This document shows positions 1-8,211 of a stretch of 64,000 bases of DNA, in pieces. Within the stretch, counting starts at the first letter, position 1. Each line of letters opens with the position of its first letter. The notes under the pieces are model-generated. The model worked only from the letters and a program-made list of their open reading frames with translations. It was not told the origin of the DNA and did no database searches. The stretch spans positions 1 to 64,000 of the forward strand of contig NZ_MLAQ01000001.1 of the NCBI RefSeq assembly GCF_002272895.1. Reading direction: 5' to 3'. This stretch comes from Helicobacter sp. 12S02232-10 (lineage in GTDB: Bacteria > Campylobacterota > Campylobacteria > Campylobacterales > Helicobacteraceae). Both the position numbers and the translations under genes were made by a program.

Positions 1-234
1 TTCTTTAAATACTATCTTGTATATCCAAAAATTTCAGGGAAAGAAACAAGAGATTTAGAAAATGAAAAAGAAAATCAAGCAAAAGAAATAAATGATGCAT
101 TTAGGCAACAATTCAGTACAGCAAGTACGGTTAATGATTTGGATCTCTATTCATTTATCATCAATCTGATTGCTGATGGTTTGATCAATCCGAATGGCTC
201 ACTTAAAGTAGCTGGCAGTTTGAACCAAAAATAA
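1..234 (+). CDS. 3' end of exported repeat-family protein, copy A (partial)
   Basis: This open frame enters from the left edge and stops at 232-234. The 77 residues match the C-termini of the three full copies that follow: FFKYYLVYP, then a charged stretch, the QFSTAS block, and the tail containing SFIINLIADG and LINPNGSL. An AAAGGAGT ribosome-binding site for copy B begins directly after the stop, so the copies are probably co-transcribed. No function is recognised. The N-terminus lies outside the window, so it is unknown whether this copy is intact. Confidence 0.8.
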   Translation, partial: FFKYYLVYPKISGKETRDLENEKENQAKEINDAFRQQFSTASTVNDLDLYSFIINLIADGLINPNGSLKVAGSLNQK

Positions 235-245
235 AGGAGTATTTA

Positions 246-1844
246 ATGCTTTTAAATAACAAAAACAAAAATCTTATCGATCATCCAATGATACGATATT
301 TATTCAGACTAATGGTAGTGTGTTTGATTGCTCTAGGAGTATTGAACATAGCTTATGGAGAAAAGATGGGTCTTAAAGAAGCAAAGATGAAATATTATGA
401 TGCCCTAATAGATGATCGTAATTTATTTATTCCTCCAAGATTTAGGTGTCCTGTACCATATCAAAAAACAAATGATTCATTGCTTCAAAACAGACAAGGA
501 AATGAAGTAATCATTTGCAATTTCAATCATCTTTCCTTTCAAGATAATTTCTTCTCTTCTCTCTATAAAGCCATCATCAAAGGAAATCCAAATCTTAAAG
601 AAAGAGCCAAGAAGATTGTGGAAGCAATGTTAGATGAAAGAGATAATCAATGCAGTGTTCCTGCTGAAGCGTTTGTCAAAAATAGTAATGTTTTAAAAAC
701 TTTTCAAGGTGGTATAGATGGTGTGGCGACTGCTGGATGTATCTCTGGAGTCTATGATGATTTTATCTATCAAATGGTCTCTTTTCTTTATGAGAATGAC
801 AAAACTTTATTTGAAAGAATATTTGGAAAAGATAAATTTTTCTCTGATTTTGTAGAGAAATATCCAACTTATAAGAATTATAATAGATATGATGAAGAAG
901 ATTCTGAGATGAAAGAATTCTATGATGAGTTTAAAAAAACACATAATGGCTTTTCTTGTAGCATTGATTTTGATTGTTTCTATACACTTCTAGTTGCTGA
1001 TGATCGGTTGGATATTGAGCATGGAAGGCTTAATATTGTATTTGAGGATGAAAAAGACTATGTTAAAGCCAAGCAGGAATATAACGCATATGCTCCATAC
1101 ATTAAAGATATCTTTGTAGCTACAGCTGATTTAAGCAAATTACCCAAGATTTCTCCAAGCTTTCAATGTAAAATCAAAGATAAAAATCTTAAAAATATCA
1201 CCAAAGCAAAAGATATTACTACTGAAGATATGATTTGTATTTCTAATGATCTTATTTATAGGGATAATCTCTTCTCTTCTTTGTATCAAGCCATCATCAA
1301 AGGAAATCCAAAACTCAAAATGGAAGCTAGAAACATTGCAAGGGAAATGCTAAGAAAAAGAAATGGTAAATGTAACTTTAAACGTGGCGACAATTTTGAT
1401 TGGATTGCACACATCTATCATTATTGCATCTTTAAAGCCTATAGTGACTACATCTTCAAACTTGCTTCATTCCTTTATCAAAATGATCAAGTCCTATTCA
1501 ATCAAATCTTTAAAGATACTCAAAAATCTCCCACTCCTTATTATTCTGAATTCTTTAAAAATTATCTTTTATATGCAGAAGATTCAGATGATTTAGAAAA
1601 CGAAAAACAAATTCAAGCAAAAAAAATAAATGACACATTTATAGAGGAATTCAGTACAGCAAGTATGATGAACAGCTTTGATCATTATTCACCAGATAAT
1701 TATCCAGTAAAGGCGTATTTATCCGATCTGTATCTATCAAGTGATTATATAGATAACTATTCATTTATCATCAATCTGATTGCTGATGGTTTGATCAATC
1801 CGAATGGATCGCTTAAAGCAGCTGGTGGTTTGGAGAAAAAATGA
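246..1844 (+). CDS. Exported eight-cysteine repeat-family protein, copy B
   Basis: A 532-residue protein of unrecognised family. Residues about 18-38 form a hydrophobic signal or anchor ending in AYGEK, so it is probably periplasmic or secreted. The mature part contains two related modules 240 residues apart. Module 1 has Cys68, Cys91, Cys136 and Cys165, and module 2 has Cys308, Cys331, Cys376 and Cys394. The first three cysteines keep identical spacing (23 and 45 residues) in both. Each module has a D-N-x-F-x-S-L-Y helix followed by IIKGNP, then a later helix of the SFLYxND type. A linker carries Cys238 and Cys244. Disulfide pairing within modules is inferred. The start is the ATG 7 bases after AAAGGAG. 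It lies in an array directly upstream of T6SS genes, so an immunity or effector-accessory role is possible but unproven. Confidence 0.85.
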   Translation: MLLNNKNKNLIDHPMIRYLFRLMVVCLIALGVLNIAYGEKMGLKEAKMKYYDALIDDRNLFIPPRFRCPVPYQKTNDSLLQNRQGNEVIICNFNHLSFQDNFFSSLYKAIIKGNPNLKERAKKIVEAMLDERDNQCSVPAEAFVKNSNVLKTFQGGIDGVATAGCISGVYDDFIYQMVSFLYENDKTLFERIFGKDKFFSDFVEKYPTYKNYNRYDEEDSEMKEFYDEFKKTHNGFSCSIDFDCFYTLLVADDRLDIEHGRLNIVFEDEKDYVKAKQEYNAYAPYIKDIFVATADLSKLPKISPSFQCKIKDKNLKNITKAKDITTEDMICISNDLIYRDNLFSSLYQAIIKGNPKLKMEARNIAREMLRKRNGKCNFKRGDNFDWIAHIYHYCIFKAYSDYIFKLASFLYQNDQVLFNQIFKDTQKSPTPYYSEFFKNYLLYAEDSDDLENEKQIQAKKINDTFIEEFSTASMMNSFDHYSPDNYPVKAYLSDLYLSSDYIDNYSFIINLIADGLINPNGSLKAAGGLEKK

Positions 1845-1939
1845 TGAAATACAATCTCGATAGTTATCTTTAAGATAGTTGCTGCTTCCTATGAATCAGT
1901 CAAAATCAAAGATTTGTTTGTATTTATTTCCTTTTAAAA

Positions 1940-2224
1940 AAACAGAAGAAAAGCAACGGATTTGATTGTTTCAGGTGACATTAAAGGAGCGTTGGATAAA
2001 GTAGTTCAAGAATGAACAAAGGAAGAAGCAATGATGCAAATTGATCGCATAGCGGGGTGGGTGGTATGGTATAGTTGGCACAATGTCGATTAATGGAAAT
2101 GAGGGTGATTTTAAATGGTTCGGTTTCTTTGATAAAAAGACAAAAAAAGTATTTTTTGGAAGATGTGTCTAGTTTTTCTGATTATGCCAAAAATGGTGTT
2201 ATTAAGCTCCATCATTGTGAATAA
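1940..2224 (+). pseudogene. Decayed reading frame between copies B and C
   Basis: The 418 bases between copies B and C hold no intact gene, but fragments of coding sequence run through three frames. One frame reads TDLIVSGDIKGALDKVV, hits TGA, and continues TKEEAMMQIDRIAGW. A second frame continues WYGIVGTMSINGNEGDFKW to about 2160. A third ends with SDYAKNGVIKLHHCE and a stop at 2224. The fragments join in order if frameshifts are allowed, which suggests one degenerate gene of roughly 90-100 residues or more. The family is not recognised. The small glycine/hydrophobic patch is not enough for a call. Confidence 0.5.
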
Positions 2225-2262
2225 ATTCAAATCAATCAGAATCAAAAATAAAGGAGTATTTA

Positions 2263-3933
2263 ATGCTTTTAAATAATAAAAATAAAAATCTTATCGATCA
2301 CCCAGTGATACGATATTTATTTAAACTAATGGCAGTGTGTTTGATTGCTCTAGGAGTATTAAACACAGCTTATGGGGAGGAGATAGATCTTGATTACGAA
2401 AAGATGCAATATGATGCTATACAAGATGAAGATTTTGATTTATTAGTTCCTACAAGATTTAATTGTCCCTTGGCGTATCAAGGACCAAGTAATTGGTCAC
2501 TTCAAGAAAACAGACAAAAAATTGAAGCAATCATTTGCCAACTCAATAGTCTTTCCTTTCGAGATAATTTCTTTTATTCTCTCTATAGAGCCATCATCAA
2601 AGGAAATCCAAAACTCAAAGAAAGAGCCAAGAAAATTATGGAAGCAATGTTAATTGAAAGAGATAATCAATACGAAACTTGTGGTTGTGAATTTTTTAGT
2701 TGGACTACTGTTACTATGCTTGCTGAAGGTCGTATAGTGCGTGATTATATCTCTGGAGTCTATGATGATTTTATCTATCAAATGGTTTCTTTTCTTTATG
2801 AGAATGACAAAACTTTATTTAAAAGAATTTTTGGAAAAGATAAATTTTTCTCTGATTTTGTAGAGAAATATCCAACTTATAACAAATATAATAAAAACAA
2901 TAATGAAGAAAAACTTAAGATGCAAAAACTCTATAATGAATATGCTAATGAATTTAAAAAAACACATAATGGCTTTTCTTGCAGCATTGATTTTCGTTGT
3001 TTCTATGCACTTCTTGCTGCTAGCGATCGGATGAATTTCGAAGATGGGACACTTAATATTGTATTTGAGGATGAAAAAGACTATGCTAAAGCTAAGAAGG
3101 AGTATAATTCGCTCTACCCATACGCTATAGATATTTCATTTAGGTCTGTACCCAAAATTTCTCCAAGCTTTCAATGCAAAACTAAAGATAAGAGTCTCAT
3201 CGATTTCGAACTACCACGTGTTGGGTTCGAAGATATTATTTGTGCTTCTGATCTGCTTGCTTATAAGGATAATCTCTTTTCTTCTCTCTATGAAACGATC
3301 CTTATCAAAGGAAATCCAAATCTTAAAATGGGAGCTAGAGACATTTCAAGGGGAATGGTAGAAGAAATAAATGATAAATGTGGCTCTCACTTTCAACCTC
3401 CTTATGGACGTGCTCTTGTTCTTGCAGATCCCACTGCAGTTATTGGCTCTTTCCATTATTGCATTGCTAAAACCTATGATGACTATACTTTACAACTTGC
3501 TTCATTCCTTTATCAAAATGATCAAGTCCTATTCAATCAAATCTTTAAAGATAGTCAAAAATCTCCCACTCCTTATTATTCTGAATTCTTTAAAAATTAT
3601 ATTTTGTATCCAAAACCTTCAGAGGAAGAATACGAACATCCAAGCAAAGAAAAACAAATTCAACTAAAAGAAATAGATGATGCATTTACGGAACAATTCA
3701 GTACGGCAAGTCTAGTTAATCATTTAAATTATTATTCATTAGGAGATATTTATTCGTTCAATAAATATCCGCTACTATTTGGTTATTATTTAGATAATTA
3801 TTCATTTATCGTCAATCTGATTGCTGATGGTTTAATCAATCCGAATGGATCTCTTAAAGCAGCTGATGGTTTGATCAAACCGAATGGATCGCTTAAAGCA
3901 GCTGGTGGTTTGAAAAAAAATAATGATTATTAA
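2263..3933 (+). CDS. Exported repeat-family protein, copy C
   Basis: A 556-residue paralogue of copy B with the same signal region, two-module layout and C-terminal tail. It uses the same ribosome-binding context as copy B (AAATAAAGGAGTATTTAATG). Module 1 differs: the usual third cysteine position is Tyr (DNQYETCGC), two cysteines lie just after it, and the fourth position is Tyr (DYISG), so its disulfide pattern may be rearranged. Module 2 keeps all four cysteines (SFQC, IIC, DKC, HYC). The stretch from ISGVYDD to about YNSLYPY is almost identical to copy D, while flanking segments differ. The C-terminus carries a 13-residue tandem duplication. Its stop is only 9 bases before copy D. Confidence 0.85.
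   Translation: MLLNNKNKNLIDHPVIRYLFKLMAVCLIALGVLNTAYGEEIDLDYEKMQYDAIQDEDFDLLVPTRFNCPLAYQGPSNWSLQENRQKIEAIICQLNSLSFRDNFFYSLYRAIIKGNPKLKERAKKIMEAMLIERDNQYETCGCEFFSWTTVTMLAEGRIVRDYISGVYDDFIYQMVSFLYENDKTLFKRIFGKDKFFSDFVEKYPTYNKYNKNNNEEKLKMQKLYNEYANEFKKTHNGFSCSIDFRCFYALLAASDRMNFEDGTLNIVFEDEKDYAKAKKEYNSLYPYAIDISFRSVPKISPSFQCKTKDKSLIDFELPRVGFEDIICASDLLAYKDNLFSSLYETILIKGNPNLKMGARDISRGMVEEINDKCGSHFQPPYGRALVLADPTAVIGSFHYCIAKTYDDYTLQLASFLYQNDQVLFNQIFKDSQKSPTPYYSEFFKNYILYPKPSEEEYEHPSKEKQIQLKEIDDAFTEQFSTASLVNHLNYYSLGDIYSFNKYPLLFGYYLDNYSFIVNLIADGLINPNGSLKAADGLIKPNGSLKAAGGLKKNNDY
3823..3900 (+). repeat. 39-bp tandem duplication at the 3' end of copy C
   Basis: Two adjacent 39-bp units (3823-3861 and 3862-3900) each encode a 13-residue segment of the form ADGLI-N/K-PNGSLKA. 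They differ at a few bases. The other copies have a single unit here. Being a multiple of three, the duplication keeps the frame. Confidence 0.85.
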
Positions 3934-3942
3934 GGAGGGTTG

Positions 3943-5601
3943 ATGTATCAAGACAAAAATCTTATCGATCATCCAATGAAACGATATTTATTTAAACTAA
4001 TGGCAGTGTGTTTGATTGCTCTAGGAGTATTGAACACAGCTTATGGAGAAAAGATAAATAAGGATTTTGAATATGCAAAGATGGCATATGATGATGTTAT
4101 ACAAGATGAAGATTCTGATATATTAGTTATTCCTACAAGATTTGATTGTCCCCAGTCGTATCAAAAACCAAGTAATTGGTCATTTCAAGAAAATAGACGA
4201 AAAAATGAAGCAATCATTTGCAAACTCAATCATCTTTCCTTTCAAGACAATTTCTTTTATTCTCTCTATAAAGCCATTATCAAAGGAAATCCAAAGCTTA
4301 CAACAAAAACTCAAAAAATTATGGAAGCAATGTTAAATAAAAGAGACAATCAATGCAGTGCTCCTGTTGAAGAGTTTGCCAAAAATAGTGATGTTTTAAG
4401 CACTCTTCTTGGTGGTGCAGGTGGTGTGGAGTCTTTTGAATGCATCTCTGGAGTCTATGATGATTTTATCTATCAAATGGTTTCTTTTCTTTATGAGAAT
4501 GACAAAACTTTATTTAAAAGAATTTTTGGAAAAGATAAATTTTTCTCTGATTTTGTAGAGAAATATCCAACTTATAACAAATATAATAAAAACAATAATG
4601 AAGAAAAACTTAAGATGCAAAAACTCTATAATGAATATGCTAATGAATTTAAAAAAACACATAATGGCTTTTCTTGCAGCATTGATTTTCGTTGTTTCTA
4701 TGCACTTCTTGCTGCTAGCGATCGGATGAATTTCGAAGATGGGGCACTTAATATTGTATTTGAGGATGAAAAAGACTATGCTAAAGCTAAGAAGGAGTAT
4801 AATTCACTCTACCCATACACTATAGATATTTCAATTAGACCTATGCCCATAATTTCTCCAAGTTTTCAATGTAAGATCAGAGATAAGAGTCTTGAAGATT
4901 TCGAGAATCTAGTAGATATAAAGGATAGGTATCTTCATATTGAAGATATTATTTGTGCTTCTGATCTGCTTGCTTATAAGGACAATCTCTTTTCTTCTCT
5001 CTATGAAATGATCCTTATCAAAGGAAATCCAAATCTTAAAATGGGAGCTAGAGAGATTTCAAGGAAGATGATAACCGAAACAGATAATATATGTAAGGAT
5101 AACTTTTCTCCTGGTAGAGAATATGGTCGAGCTATTGCCTATTTCCATTATTGCATTGCTAAAACCTATGATGACTATACTTTACAACTTGCTTCATTCC
5201 TTTATCAAAATGATCAAGTCCTATTCAATCAAATCTTTAAAGATAGTCAAAAATCTCCCACTCCTTATTATTCTGAATTCTTTAAAAATTATATTTTGTA
5301 TCCAAAACCTCCAAAGAAAGAATATGAATATCCAGAAAAAGAATTAGAAGATTCAGAAAAAGAAAAACAAATTCAACTAAAAAAAATAAATAATGCATTT
5401 ATGGAACAATTCAGTACAGCAAGTCTAGTTAATCATTTAAATTATTATTCATTAGAAGATCATTATGTACTCAATGGATATCCAGAATTCGTTGGTTATT
5501 ATTTAGATAATTATTCATTTATCATCAATCTGATTGCTGATGGTTTGATCAATCCGAATGGATCTCTTAAGGCAGCTGACAGTTTGGAGAAAAAACAATG
5601 A
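3943..5601 (+). CDS. Exported repeat-family protein, copy D
   Basis: A 552-residue paralogue of copies B and C. An upstream in-frame TTG at 3940 is less likely than the ATG at 3943, which has GGAGG four bases before it. The N-terminus lacks the first residues of copies B and C and begins MYQDKNLIDHP. The signal region follows (LFKLMAVCLIALGVLNTAYGE). Both modules retain four cysteines: FDCP, IICK, NQCS, ECIS, and SFQC, IICA, NICK, HYCI. Its middle third is nearly identical to copy C. It ends about 250 bases before tssB on the same strand. No known family is recognised. Confidence 0.85.
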   Translation: MYQDKNLIDHPMKRYLFKLMAVCLIALGVLNTAYGEKINKDFEYAKMAYDDVIQDEDSDILVIPTRFDCPQSYQKPSNWSFQENRRKNEAIICKLNHLSFQDNFFYSLYKAIIKGNPKLTTKTQKIMEAMLNKRDNQCSAPVEEFAKNSDVLSTLLGGAGGVESFECISGVYDDFIYQMVSFLYENDKTLFKRIFGKDKFFSDFVEKYPTYNKYNKNNNEEKLKMQKLYNEYANEFKKTHNGFSCSIDFRCFYALLAASDRMNFEDGALNIVFEDEKDYAKAKKEYNSLYPYTIDISIRPMPIISPSFQCKIRDKSLEDFENLVDIKDRYLHIEDIICASDLLAYKDNLFSSLYEMILIKGNPNLKMGAREISRKMITETDNICKDNFSPGREYGRAIAYFHYCIAKTYDDYTLQLASFLYQNDQVLFNQIFKDSQKSPTPYYSEFFKNYILYPKPPKKEYEYPEKELEDSEKEKQIQLKKINNAFMEQFSTASLVNHLNYYSLEDHYVLNGYPEFVGYYLDNYSFIINLIADGLINPNGSLKAADSLEKKQ

Positions 5602-5716
5602 TTGCTAAGATTTTATCTTTATACAGATTGGGAATAGGGAATAATGTGATTTATGGAATATCAAAAGAATTTACCTCTTAATTGAGATTTAAAATAATTT
5701 TAACAACATTTGTTCT

Positions 5717-5768
5717 ATTTCTTGAAGCTTCAAACATTTTAAGGTTATAAATAAGTTTTTCAAGAAAT
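5717..5768. promoter_or_regulatory. Inverted repeat upstream of tssB (possible operator)
   Basis: A perfect 10-bp inverted repeat, ATTTCTTGAA at 5717-5726 and TTCAAGAAAT at 5759-5768, has a 32-base spacer. Its left arm overlaps a 12-bp perfect palindrome, TTGAAGCTTCAA, at 5722-5733. Together they form three TTGAA/TTCAA half-sites about 40-80 bases upstream of a promoter-like TACAAT. There is no terminal U-run, so a regulator site is more likely than a terminator. The binding protein is unknown. Confidence 0.45.
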
Positions 5769-5804
5769 AACAAATCATACATCAAAACAATTCAAAAACT
5801 ATGT

Positions 5805-5810
5805 TACAAT
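5805..5810 (+). promoter_or_regulatory. Candidate -10 element for the tssB operon
   Basis: TACAAT in the context ATGTTACAAT, 41 bases before the tssB start. No clear -35 is visible, which is usual for Helicobacter vegetative promoters. Confidence 0.4.
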
Positions 5811-5850
5811 TGTAGACAATACTGATTAAGTCAAGTAAAAGGTAAAATAT

Positions 5851-6348
5851 ATGGCTGATAGTTCTATAGCTCCAAAAGAGCGCATTAATATTTCATACAA
5901 AGCAAAGACAAATGGTCTCAATGCCGATGTTGAATTGCCTATGAAAATTATGGTTATGGCAAATCTTACTGGAGGAGTTAATCAAACACCTTTAGAAGAT
6001 AGAGAGATGATTTCAATCAATAAAATAAATTTCAATCAAGTTATGGAAAAAATGGATATTCAAACTAGTTTTACAGTTAAGAATGTTTTAAATACGGAAG
6101 CAGATGAAATGAATATTAATCTAAAAATTTCAAGCATAAAAGATTTTTCGCCTGATAATATTGTCCGACAAGTCCCTGAACTCAAAAAACTAATGCGCTT
6201 GCGAGAATCACTAATGGCACTAAAAGGACCTATGGGAAATATTCCTGATTTTAGAAAAGCCGTTTTGAATGCTTTGAGCGATAAGGAAGCAAAAGAAAAA
6301 CTATTGTTAGAAATTTCTAAAGCAAAAGAAGAACAAGATAAAGAGTAA
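5851..6348 (+). CDS. tssB: T6SS contractile sheath small subunit TssB (VipA/ImpB)
   Basis: A 165-residue protein of normal TssB length. It has the family's N-terminal block (RINISYK, then ELPMKIMVMANLTG and TPLEDREMISINK), where the sheath small subunit pairs with TssC, and a charged C-terminal helix. TssB and TssC form the cytoplasmic contractile sheath that drives the Hcp tube. The start has AAAGG upstream. It is the first gene of tssB-C-E-F-G, with tssC 18 bases downstream. Homology is clear by eye; activity is inferred from the family. Confidence 0.93.
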   Translation: MADSSIAPKERINISYKAKTNGLNADVELPMKIMVMANLTGGVNQTPLEDREMISINKINFNQVMEKMDIQTSFTVKNVLNTEADEMNINLKISSIKDFSPDNIVRQVPELKKLMRLRESLMALKGPMGNIPDFRKAVLNALSDKEAKEKLLLEISKAKEEQDKE

Positions 6349-6366
6349 AACAAGGAGATTTTAAAG

Positions 6367-7818
6367 ATGAAAGTCGAAACAATCGAAACGCCGATCATAG
6401 AAAGTATTATGCAAAAAAGCAAGTATTTAGAGAACGATGATAGTTATAATATTGCCAAACAAGGCGTAGCTGAATTTATCTCTCAAATTGTGCAGTCTGA
6501 AAATGTTGCTGACAAAATCAATAAATTCGTTTTGGATGAAATGATTGCCCATATTGATGAATTATTATCCAAACAAATGGATGAAATTTTGCACAACGAA
6601 AATCTTCAGCAAATTGAAGCTACTTGGAGAGGTTTATATACCTTAGTAGAAAGGACGGATTTTAACGAAAATATCAAAATAGATTTGTTTGATGTGACCA
6701 AAGAAGAAGCATTGGAAGATTTTGAACTCAATCCCGATATTACAAAAACAACGCTTTATAAAAATATTTATTCTGCAGAGTATGGACAATTTGGGGGTGA
6801 ACCCATAGGAGCAATCATCGGGGATTATCAATTGGGCGTGTCAAATCCCGATATGACTTTTTTAAATAAAATGGCTGCCATTGGAGCAATGTCGCACGCA
6901 CCATTTTTAACTTCTGCGGGAGCAAAGTTTTTTGGTTTGGATAATTATATGGAGCTTCCAAACATTCAAGACTTAAAAGCTTTGCTCGAAGGACCCCAAT
7001 ATACAAGATGGAGAAGTTTCAGAGAAAATGAAGATGCTAAATATACCGGTTTGCTTATAACGAGGTTTTTGAGTCGATCTCCCTATGATCCTGAAAACAA
7101 TCCCGTAAAAGCTTTTAATTACATTGAAAATGTGAATACATCTCACAACCATCTTTTGTGGGGTAACTCGGTTTATCTTTTTGCCACAAGATTAACGGAA
7201 AGTTTTGCAAAATACCGATGGTGCGGCAATATCATAGGTCCTCAAAGTGGCGGTGAAGTCAGGGATTTGCCAATGTATTTTTATGAAAGTTTTGGTAGTG
7301 TTCAATCAAAAATACCCACAGAAGTTTTGATTACAGATAGAAGAGAATACGAACTTTCAGAAAATGGTTTCATCACCTTGACCCTTCGAAGAGGAAGCAA
7401 TAATGCATCTTTCTTTTCGGCAAATTCAGCATTAAAACCAAAGATTTTTCCAAATACTCCTGAAGGCAAAGAGGCTGAAACTAACTTTAGACTTGGAACG
7501 CAACTCCCTTATCTATTTTTGATATCGAGGGTAGCTCATTACCTAAAAGTTCTCCAAAGGGAAGAGATAGGAAGTTGGAAAGAAAGACAAGATATTGAGA
7601 AAGGGCTTAATGATTGGCTCAGGCAATATATTTCAGACCAAGAAAATCCTCCTTCTGAAGTTAGAAGTAGAAGACCTTTCAGAGGGGCAAAAGTCAATGT
7701 AGTGGATATACCTGGAGAACCTGGTTGGTATAAAGTGGAACTCTTAGCTAGACCTCATTTTAAATATATGGGGGCAAATTTTGAGCTATCTTTAGTTGGC
7801 AAGTTGGACAAAGAGTAG
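6367..7818 (+). CDS. tssC: T6SS contractile sheath large subunit TssC (VipB/ImpC)
   Basis: A 483-residue protein, about the usual TssC length. Diagnostic stretches are the N-terminal EATWRGLYTLV, the central GAIIGDYQ and AAIGAMSHAPF, and a C-terminal region ending HFKYMGANFELSLVG. With TssB it builds the contractile sheath. AAGGAG precedes the start. Its TAG stop is followed immediately by the tssE ATG, which suggests translational coupling. Confidence 0.95.
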   Translation: MKVETIETPIIESIMQKSKYLENDDSYNIAKQGVAEFISQIVQSENVADKINKFVLDEMIAHIDELLSKQMDEILHNENLQQIEATWRGLYTLVERTDFNENIKIDLFDVTKEEALEDFELNPDITKTTLYKNIYSAEYGQFGGEPIGAIIGDYQLGVSNPDMTFLNKMAAIGAMSHAPFLTSAGAKFFGLDNYMELPNIQDLKALLEGPQYTRWRSFRENEDAKYTGLLITRFLSRSPYDPENNPVKAFNYIENVNTSHNHLLWGNSVYLFATRLTESFAKYRWCGNIIGPQSGGEVRDLPMYFYESFGSVQSKIPTEVLITDRREYELSENGFITLTLRRGSNNASFFSANSALKPKIFPNTPEGKEAETNFRLGTQLPYLFLISRVAHYLKVLQREEIGSWKERQDIEKGLNDWLRQYISDQENPPSEVRSRRPFRGAKVNVVDIPGEPGWYKVELLARPHFKYMGANFELSLVGKLDKE

Positions 7819-8211
7819 ATGGGTTTTATTGATGGTATCATTCATAATTTGGATGACCAATGTGCTTCTATAAATTATTTTGAAAATACATTTTCAGATA
7901 TTAAGAACAATATCAATTCCTTGTTGAATACAAGGGTTGATGATTGTATCAGTGTCCCGAATTTAGGATTTTCAGAGCTTAATCAATTCAGTGCAGATTC
8001 CAACGAAATTTATAGTACTTTGGGATTTGAGATTCAAAATATGCTGTATGAATATGAACCTAGAATTAAAATTTTATCTATCAGCTATTCAGATATTTCA
8101 GCCCCTTGGGAATTGTCTTTTATTTTGAGATGTGCTCTTGTTGCAGACAAATTCAAGGAGTTTGATATTTGGATTGTTTTCCGCAATAACAGGTTTTGCG
8201 AGGTTCTTTAA
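7819..8211 (+). CDS. tssE: T6SS baseplate protein TssE (gp25-like)
   Basis: A 130-residue protein at the tssE position between tssC and tssF. It resembles gp25-type baseplate wedge proteins: SVPNLGFSEL near the middle, then EIQNMLYEYEPRI, which matches the helix and EPR-type loop of the family. It initiates sheath assembly on the baseplate. There is no spacer on either side (TAGATG at its start, TAAATG at its end). Sequence similarity is modest; position adds confidence. Confidence 0.85.
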   Translation: MGFIDGIIHNLDDQCASINYFENTFSDIKNNINSLLNTRVDDCISVPNLGFSELNQFSADSNEIYSTLGFEIQNMLYEYEPRIKILSISYSDISAPWELSFILRCALVADKFKEFDIWIVFRNNRFCEVL

